Shown here one piece after another: positions 7,977 to 12,365 of a stretch of DNA of 20,505 bases (within the stretch, counting starts at the first letter, position 1; the number at the start of each line of letters is the position of its first letter). The notes beneath the pieces are model-generated. The model was not told where the DNA came from. It worked only from the letters and a program-made list of their open reading frames with translations, and searched no databases. Origin of the DNA: a candidate division WWE3 bacterium CG22_combo_CG10-13_8_21_14_all_39_12 (lineage in GTDB: Bacteria > Patescibacteriota > 4484-211 > GCA-002791395); the NCBI GenBank assembly GCA_002771355.1, contig PCSU01000065.1, positions 1-20,505 on the forward strand. Direction: 5' to 3'. A program made the translations under genes and the position numbers.

Positions 7977-8207
7977 TTATGCGTTTTTCTTGACGAGTCT
8001 TACTATTGTTGTAGAAGGTTTAGCACCCTGACCCAACCAGTGGTCATACCTATCTTTTTTGATTACAAATTCTTTGTCATTAAGTGGAGAATAATGCCCA
8101 ATAATTTCAATGAACTTACCGTCACGAGGATTACGTGAATCAGCAATTACTACCCTGTATGCAGGGAGTTTAGTTCTTCCGGTTCGTTGTAGTCGTATTC
8201 TAACCAT
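7977..8207 (-). CDS. rpsP: 30S ribosomal protein bS16
   Basis: 76 residues, close to the usual 75-90. The start MVRIRLQRTGRTKLPAYRVV and the middle RNPRDGKFIEIIGHYSPLND are diagnostic of bS16, as is the Trp-containing RYDHWLGQGAKPSTTV-type end. I start at ATG 8207; the longer frame to 8249 would add 14 residues unrelated to bS16 and cover the promoter. bS16 binds 16S rRNA early in 30S assembly. It has its own promoter between rnc and rpsP and is followed by khpA after 2 nt. Confidence 0.95.
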   Translation of the reverse strand: MVRIRLQRTGRTKLPAYRVVIADSRNPRDGKFIEIIGHYSPLNDKEFVIKKDRYDHWLGQGAKPSTTIVRLVKKNA

Positions 8208-8220
8208 GGGTTTAAAGGGT

Positions 8221-8249
8221 ATTATACTATCTAAATGGAAAATATCCAA
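8221..8249 (-). promoter_or_regulatory. Promoter of rpsP-khpA
   Basis: Minus-strand TTGGAT (8244-8249) and a perfect TATAAT (8221-8226) are separated by 17 nt. The -10 ends 13 nt before the rpsP ATG, so the leader would be about 6 nt. The -35 partly overlaps the end of the intergenic region just after the rnc stop, giving the two ribosomal-assembly genes expression independent of rnc. Confidence 0.6.
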
Positions 8250-8252
8250 ATA

Positions 8253-8960
8253 TTATTCTTGTTTAGATTTTTCTAAAGCAATTAATGCGCATTGAGCAGC
8301 GTTTAATTCAGCTTTTTGTTTGCTACTCCCCTCGCCTTTTGAGATAACATTATTATTGAGATATACAGCAACAGTAAAGGTTTTATCATGATCTGGTCCA
8401 TCTTCAGAAATAACCTTGTAGTCAGGAGTTACCCCATATTCAGCTTGAGAGTTTTCTTGAAGTTTTGATTTAGGGTCTTTGTAAAGTTCATTCTCAATTA
8501 TTTCTTGAAGTTTATTGAGAACGTTTTGATGAATAAACTCTTTGGCAGCGTCATATCCCTGGTCTAAATATATTGCTCCAATTACCGATTCAAATGTGTT
8601 TGCTAAAAGGTATTCAGATTCACGCCCACCACCATCCTCTTCACCTTTGCTTAATAAAAGATAGTTGCCCAGGTTATTTTGCTTGGCACTTACAGCGAGT
8701 GATTGTGTATTTACCAGTGAGCTTCTATAATTTGTAAGCATTCCCTCAGGTTCTGAAGGATAGGTGAGGAATAAATACTCACTTACTACAAGTTCTAGGC
8801 AAGCGTCTCCTAAAAACTCTAACCGTTCATTCGACGGAAGGGTAAATGATCTATTCTCGTTTAAATAAGATCTGTGGACAAATGCATTGAGGATTAATTC
8901 CTTATTTTCAAAGGTTAGGCCAATTTGTTCTTCAATTTTTTCAATTACTGTTGAATCCAT
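8253..8960 (-). CDS. rnc: Ribonuclease III
   Basis: Double-strand RNA endonuclease for rRNA and mRNA processing, 235 residues, normal length. The signature SNERLEFLGDACLEL (43-57) carries the conserved E45, E48 and D52. The second acidic cluster is LLANTFESVIGAIYLDQG: E124 is kept, but the residue matching E. coli D114 is Asn121. The C-terminal dsRNA-binding domain (about 160-230) shows SKLQENSQAEYG, PDHDKTFTVAVYLNNN and SSKQKAELNAAQCAL. The gene follows nusB after about 100 bases that fold into a long imperfect hairpin. No Shine-Dalgarno precedes the ATG. The neighbourhood rpmF-nusB-rnc lacks the acpP/plsX genes often seen beside rnc, consistent with loss of fatty-acid synthesis in such lineages (inference). 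Confidence 0.95.
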   Translation of the reverse strand: MDSTVIEKIEEQIGLTFENKELILNAFVHRSYLNENRSFTLPSNERLEFLGDACLELVVSEYLFLTYPSEPEGMLTNYRSSLVNTQSLAVSAKQNNLGNYLLLSKGEEDGGGRESEYLLANTFESVIGAIYLDQGYDAAKEFIHQNVLNKLQEIIENELYKDPKSKLQENSQAEYGVTPDYKVISEDGPDHDKTFTVAVYLNNNVISKGEGSSKQKAELNAAQCALIALEKSKQE

Positions 8961-8973
8961 GTTTTATTTGATG

Positions 8974-9052
8974 GATCCAAAAACCAGAAATGATCAGTTG
9001 CAGTTCATGTAAAGATAAACTGCTTGTGCTCATCGGTTCTGTCTTTTGGATT
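8974..9052 (-). ncRNA. Long imperfect hairpin in the rnc leader (candidate RNase III/structured element)
   Basis: The nusB-rnc spacer holds nested inverted repeats. The outer arms are GATCCAAAA (8974-8982) against TTTTGGATT (9044-9052). Short middle arms are ACC/GGT (8983-8985 with 9035-9037) and ATGA/TCAT (8990-8993 with 9030-9033). The inner arm is GCAGTT (9000-9005) against AACTGC (9018-9023), closing a 12-nt loop. About 24 pairs in total, with a 5-nt bulge and internal loops. No U-tract follows on either strand, so an intrinsic terminator is unlikely. Confidence 0.45.
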
Positions 9053-9061
9053 CTTTTGTCA

Positions 9062-9583
9062 TTATACGTTATTTAAGGTATCTAATTTAGTTGCTTCAAT
9101 AATATCGTTATTATCAGATACCACATCGGATTTCTCAGTTTTTTCAATAACAGGTACCTCAGGTACATATTTTTTTACTACAGTTCCCAAAACTCCATTA
9201 ACAAATTTTGAACTATTAGCACCACCAAACTCTTTTGCTAACTCTACCGCCTCATCAATTGCTACCTTTGTTGGGGTTGCAGGGTAGTAAATAAGTTCGT
9301 AAATGGCTATTCTAAGTATTGAGGCATCTACGCGCGCAATTTGGTTTATTGGCCACTCAGGGGCACTTTCTTCGATTATTCCGTTGAGCTTTGTTTTAAC
9401 AGTCGGGATATTATCAATAAGGACAGAGTATAAGTCATTACTATGTGGTGCGGAAAGATCTTCATCGTCAAAAATATGACTTTCTAGCGGTTGAATAGCC
9501 TTATCTTCGTGGAAAGACCACGAGAATAGAGTTTGAAGAGCTCGTCTTCGTGCTTGATGGCGTGGGTCTGTTTTCTTTTTCAA
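9062..9583 (-). CDS. nusB: Transcription antitermination protein NusB
   Basis: 173 residues. The N-terminus (PRHQARRRALQTLFSW) is the Arg-rich boxA-RNA-binding helix of NusB. The core keeps WPINQIARVDASILRIAIYEL and VAIDEAVELAKEFGGANSSKFVNGVLG, the strongest family signatures. NusB with NusE (S10) binds boxA in rRNA leaders and prevents premature termination. The start codon is TTG at 9583: no ATG lies in frame before the stop upstream. The C-terminal tail from about 140 (VPEVPVIEKTEKSDVVSDNN to LDTLNNV) is an acidic, probably disordered extension absent from standard 130-150-residue NusB. The gene sits 41 nt after rpmF, whose promoter probably drives it. Confidence 0.93.
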   Translation of the reverse strand: MKKKTDPRHQARRRALQTLFSWSFHEDKAIQPLESHIFDDEDLSAPHSNDLYSVLIDNIPTVKTKLNGIIEESAPEWPINQIARVDASILRIAIYELIYYPATPTKVAIDEAVELAKEFGGANSSKFVNGVLGTVVKKYVPEVPVIEKTEKSDVVSDNNDIIEATKLDTLNNV

Positions 9584-9624
9584 GGTTTTAACAAACGTAG
9601 CAATGCTAGGTTACCCTTACGTTA

Positions 9625-9834
9625 CTACGTGGTAACTGAACGTACCTGCGTCTTTTTATTAATTACTTGTCGACCACGGTACTTCCCGCAGGATTTACAT
9701 ACTCTATGTGGCAAAGCTGCCGCACCACAATCGGGACAGATTACCGTCTTTACTGTTGGAGCGGATGCTTCCCATGCACTGTGCTTTTGGCGACTTCGAG
9801 TTAACGATGGTTTTTTCTTTGGAACTGCTCCCAT
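9625..9834 (-). CDS. rpmF: 50S ribosomal protein bL32
   Basis: 69 residues. The start MGAVPKKKPSLTRSRQKHSAW is typical of bL32 (the usual MAVPK with Gly inserted at position 2). Four Cys at 33, 36, 46 and 49 (CPDC...CKSC) form a zinc ribbon of the C+ type. It is the first gene of the rpmF-nusB-rnc series and has a strong promoter placed to give a leaderless mRNA. In many bacteria rpmF is followed by plsX and fab genes; here it is followed by nusB. Confidence 0.95.
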   Translation of the reverse strand: MGAVPKKKPSLTRSRQKHSAWEASAPTVKTVICPDCGAAALPHRVCKSCGKYRGRQVINKKTQVRSVTT

Positions 9835-9841
9835 GACTGAT

Positions 9842-9847
9842 ATTATA
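9842..9847 (-). promoter_or_regulatory. Perfect -10 box of rpmF, leaderless start
   Basis: Minus-strand TATAAT is followed by 7 nt (ATCAGTC) and the rpmF ATG at 9834. A start of transcription on the A of the ATG is expected. I do not see a good -35. Confidence 0.6.
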
Positions 9848-9905
9848 CCTTATGAAATCAAAGAATTCTCGTATTAATTAGTTGCCCCGTATAAACCACG
9901 AATTG

Positions 9906-9914
9906 TGTTACACT
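9906..9914 (+). promoter_or_regulatory. Extended -10 of the CPBP gene, leaderless start
   Basis: TGTTACACT (TGn plus TACACT, 4 of 6) stands 6 nt before the ATG at 9921. This spacing supports ATG 9921 over the longer in-frame TTG at 9882, which would put the promoter inside the gene. Confidence 0.55.
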
Positions 9915-9920
9915 TACGCC

Positions 9921-10730
9921 ATGGGACGGCCACCATCTCCATTCGATCACATTAAGTTTCGTCGAGCAGTCGGATATTTAGCAATTGGTCTAATTCCCTA
10001 TGCTCTAATTACCATGTTGGATAACGTCATTCTGTCTGATATTGTAACCTTGATATGGATCCATGGCACCATGTTGTGGTGGGGAAGAGAACAGATTGTG
10101 GGGACAGGCTTAAATATTAACCATCTCTTTGGTTCATTTAAATGGTCGTCAGTAGTGTTAGTTATTGGAATTACCGTTCTTATGATTGTAATGTCATATG
10201 GTGTAATTTTACTGTACTATTTTGGGTTAATTACCCTATTTGGTAATACTTTTTTGGGTATTATAAATACCAATGCTGTAGGTAGTCAGGTGGGGGTTGT
10301 GTTAGGAATAGTTCTTATTCCATATATTGAGGAGTTTTTTTTTAGAGGTGTATTAATGCAAACACTGGTCTCACGGCTTGGTTTTACAAAAGGCATTATT
10401 TTATCGTCTTTAGTTTTTGGTTTTGCCCATTTTGAATTTATCTCAGCTACAATTTTTGGAATTGTTCTAGCCATTTTATATATTAAATTCAAGAGTTTAT
10501 GGGTTCCTATTGCTGTGCATACGTTAAACAATGCAATAGCATTTCTTCCATCATTACTATTTTCAAGTGTTGATGACGTAAGTTCTAGCGATCTTGTGGC
10601 ATCAGAAACTTTATGGATCGGACTTTTCCTTGTAGGGATTACACTTCCTTTTGTTGTTTTTCTTTTGCGTAGATGGTGGCCTCAAAGTGGTGAATTACTT
10701 CCGCTTGTTTATAATGCTTCCAATGGTTGA
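9921..10730 (+). CDS. CPBP-family intramembrane glutamic endopeptidase (Abi/CAAX-protease-like)
   Basis: 269-residue multi-pass membrane protein with about seven hydrophobic segments. The three active-site motifs of the CPBP family are present: E137-E138-FFF-R142 (EExxxR), F166-x-x-x-H170 in FGFAHF, and H200-x-x-N203 in HTLNNA. Bacterial relatives process membrane proteins or peptides, and some act in bacteriocin immunity; the substrate here is unknown. The three Phe codons of the first motif form a run of nine T (10335-10343). The last codons overlap the start and contain the promoter of the next gene, an RNA methyltransferase. The gene is divergent from rpmF with 86 bases between. Confidence 0.88.
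   Translation: MGRPPSPFDHIKFRRAVGYLAIGLIPYALITMLDNVILSDIVTLIWIHGTMLWWGREQIVGTGLNINHLFGSFKWSSVVLVIGITVLMIVMSYGVILLYYFGLITLFGNTFLGIINTNAVGSQVGVVLGIVLIPYIEEFFFRGVLMQTLVSRLGFTKGIILSSLVFGFAHFEFISATIFGIVLAILYIKFKSLWVPIAVHTLNNAIAFLPSLLFSSVDDVSSSDLVASETLWIGLFLVGITLPFVVFLLRRWWPQSGELLPLVYNASNG
10710..10715 (+). promoter_or_regulatory. Intragenic promoter for the RsmB/RsmF-like gene, leaderless start
   Basis: A perfect TATAAT lies inside the last codons of the CPBP gene, followed by 7 nt (GCTTCCA) and ATG 10723. This spacing decides the start: ATG 10714 would overlap the -10 itself. Confidence 0.5.
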
Positions 10731-11640
10731 TTCAAATTTTGAGTCCTACTATGCATCAAAGCTAGATCCATATTGTAATTCAAAGGATTGTATTGTGTCA
10801 TTAAAAAAGCACAATATTCCTGTACTACTTGTCTTATCAAAACATACGGCTCAGGTTAAAGCATTATGGAACTTCCAAGGATTAGACTATTTACCGTTGG
10901 AGTGGTATCCGCATGCAGTTACGTGGCCCAAAGCGTTGCCTTTTGGTGAAAAGTTACCAGGTTTTGACGAAGGATTTATTTACCCACTCAATGCCTCATC
11001 GATTCTTCCTCCACTTACTCTTGGGGTAACACCAGGTGAGATTGTTTTAGATGGGGCCTCAGCTCCAGGCGGGAAGACATTAGTTTTGTGGCAACAAATG
11101 ATGAATGAAGGATTGTTGGTAGCCAACGATATGTCATATGTACGTCTTATGCGTCAAAAGAATTTGATGAATGCTCGTGGAATTGAAAATGTTGTTTTTG
11201 AGTCCCAGCCACTTGAAACACTTTACAAAAAATACCCAGAAACATTTGATGCAATTTTACTTGATGCTCCGTGTAGCTCAGAAAAACATGTATTAGCGAA
11301 ACCCGAAGAACTTACAAAATGGACACCTCAAAGGATAAAGAACTTAGCTAAGCGGCAGATCCAACTATTTGATGGTGCGATTAAGGCACTTCGCATAGGA
11401 GGGAGAATTGTGTATTCAACGTGTGCATTGCTTGCCGACGAGAATGAGGATATTGTATCCAACATTTTAGCAATGCATCCTGAATTACAACTTGAGTCAT
11501 GGGAACTTGATGACGTTCCCGGTATGCAAGGCTTTGAGGTTATAGGTAACTCATTTGATCCGAAAAATGTAAGGCGTATTTTACCCCATATTGAAAAACA
11601 TATGGATCCCATGTTTATAGCTAAATTTGTAAAAAACTAG
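10723..11640 (+). CDS. RsmB/RsmF-like (NOL1/NOP2/Sun) rRNA cytosine-C5 methyltransferase
   Basis: 305 residues from ATG 10723. The S-adenosylmethionine site is DGASAPGGKTLVLW (110-123; the family usually has DxCAAPGGKT). Motif IV is LLDAPCSSEKH and motif VI is VYSTCALLADENEDIV, giving both conserved Cys of m5C methyltransferases: the TC Cys is the nucleophile, the PC Cys aids product release. RIKNLAKRQIQLFDGA is the typical helix between them. There is no N-terminal NusB-like domain as in RsmB and no PUA-like domain as in RsmF, so which rRNA position it modifies cannot be told. The gene overlaps the CPBP stop by 8 nt and converges on rsmD 13 nt away. Confidence 0.88.
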   Translation: MVDSNFESYYASKLDPYCNSKDCIVSLKKHNIPVLLVLSKHTAQVKALWNFQGLDYLPLEWYPHAVTWPKALPFGEKLPGFDEGFIYPLNASSILPPLTLGVTPGEIVLDGASAPGGKTLVLWQQMMNEGLLVANDMSYVRLMRQKNLMNARGIENVVFESQPLETLYKKYPETFDAILLDAPCSSEKHVLAKPEELTKWTPQRIKNLAKRQIQLFDGAIKALRIGGRIVYSTCALLADENEDIVSNILAMHPELQLESWELDDVPGMQGFEVIGNSFDPKNVRRILPHIEKHMDPMFIAKFVKN

Positions 11641-11653
11641 GTGCGAATTACCT

Positions 11654-12232
11654 TTAAGAAATTTCTGGAGTTATATCATCAATTCGGGGTTTAATAAAAC
11701 TTATATATGTTGCACCAAATCTTCTGGTATCGGTTTCGACAAGTTTTTTTCCTAACAATTCTCTATCGTGGGCTGTCTCTAATACAATGCCTTTTCCGTG
11801 GAGGTAAATTAAAAACCCATGGTCATGAAGCCATTTAGGAATCATTAAAAGTACATCTCGTGGACGTTCGACATAAGGTGGATCCAAAAAAATGATATCG
11901 TATTTTTGAAATGTTTCTCTATTAATGAATGTACGTGCATCTTCCTCAAATACATCTGCTTTATCTTGAATTTTTACGTTTTGAATATTTCTACGGATTG
12001 CAGAGGCAACTTGTTTTTCTTTCTCTACAAAATCACAATGTTTTGCTCCCCTACTGAGAGCTTCTATCCCTAATACTCCGGTTCCAGCGTATAGGTCAAG
12101 AATTAATGTATTGTTTATGTCCCCTAGAATATTAAAAATTGATTCTCTGACAACTTCTTGAGAAGGCCTAAGATCTAAAGCATGAGGTACTTCTATTGAA
12201 TATCCTCTGGCAATGCCTCCTGTAATTCTCAT
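11654..12232 (-). CDS. rsmD: 16S rRNA (guanine-N2)-methyltransferase RsmD
   Basis: 192 residues, full length. RsmD methylates G966 (E. coli numbering) of 16S rRNA in assembled 30S particles. It starts MRITGGIARGYSIEVP, then LRPSQEVVRESIFNIL (21-36), the SAM-binding DLYAGTGVLGIEALSRGA (46-63) and the catalytic FLDPPY (115-120). These are the complete family hallmarks. The gene begins 2 nt after the stop of a 33-aa membrane microprotein and has no Shine-Dalgarno of its own, so its translation is probably coupled to that ORF. coaD, often beside rsmD, is absent. Confidence 0.94.
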   Translation of the reverse strand: MRITGGIARGYSIEVPHALDLRPSQEVVRESIFNILGDINNTLILDLYAGTGVLGIEALSRGAKHCDFVEKEKQVASAIRRNIQNVKIQDKADVFEEDARTFINRETFQKYDIIFLDPPYVERPRDVLLMIPKWLHDHGFLIYLHGKGIVLETAHDRELLGKKLVETDTRRFGATYISFIKPRIDDITPEIS

Positions 12233-12234
12233 GA

Positions 12235-12336
12235 TTAACTGAATAATACACTTAATAATGGTACAAAGACCATACTAAGCGCAACTATAAATGAAATTAT
12301 AAGCCAAAGTTTTTGGTGTTTTCTAAGAAATTTCAT
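12235..12336 (-). CDS. 33-aa single-pass membrane microprotein upstream of rsmD
   Basis: A complete 33-codon ORF: ATG at 12336, TAA at 12235-12237. The peptide has a basic head (MKFLRKHQK) and one hydrophobic helix (LWLIISFIVALSMVFVPLLSV), ending LFS. The positive-inside rule predicts the N-terminus in the cytoplasm. Support for coding: a perfect TATAAT upstream, a stop placed 2 nt before rsmD exactly as between true genes here, and a composition far from random. I do not recognise a family. It could be a real membrane peptide, or a short leader ORF whose translation sets rsmD expression. Confidence 0.6.
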   Translation of the reverse strand: MKFLRKHQKLWLIISFIVALSMVFVPLLSVLFS

Positions 12337-12349
12337 AATTATTTCTGTT

Positions 12350-12358
12350 TATATTATA
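12350..12358. promoter_or_regulatory. Symmetric bidirectional -10 between rsmD microprotein and PBP gene
   Basis: TTATATTATA on the plus strand reads TATAATATAA on the minus. The minus strand has a perfect TATAAT (12353-12358) 16 nt before ATG 12336; the plus strand has TATTAT (12352-12357) 8 nt before ATG 12366. The two -10 hexamers overlap almost fully, so one AT-rich box could open for polymerase in both directions. Only 29 nt separate the two start codons. Confidence 0.5.
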
Positions 12359-12365
12359 CCTAATC

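Noticed and set aside
9024..9287. Plus-strand ORF of 87 codons opposite the rnc leader and nusB
   Set aside because: It is antisense to the conserved nusB frame and has no family-like motif; a shadow frame.
9595..9630. ACGTAG/CTACGT inverted repeat between rpmF and nusB as a terminator
   Set aside because: Six pairs across a 24-base loop, no U-tract; likely chance.
9533..9877. Plus-strand ORF of 114 codons across rpmF
   Set aside because: It mirrors rpmF and its promoter on the other strand; composition is that of a complement frame and no start signal is seen.
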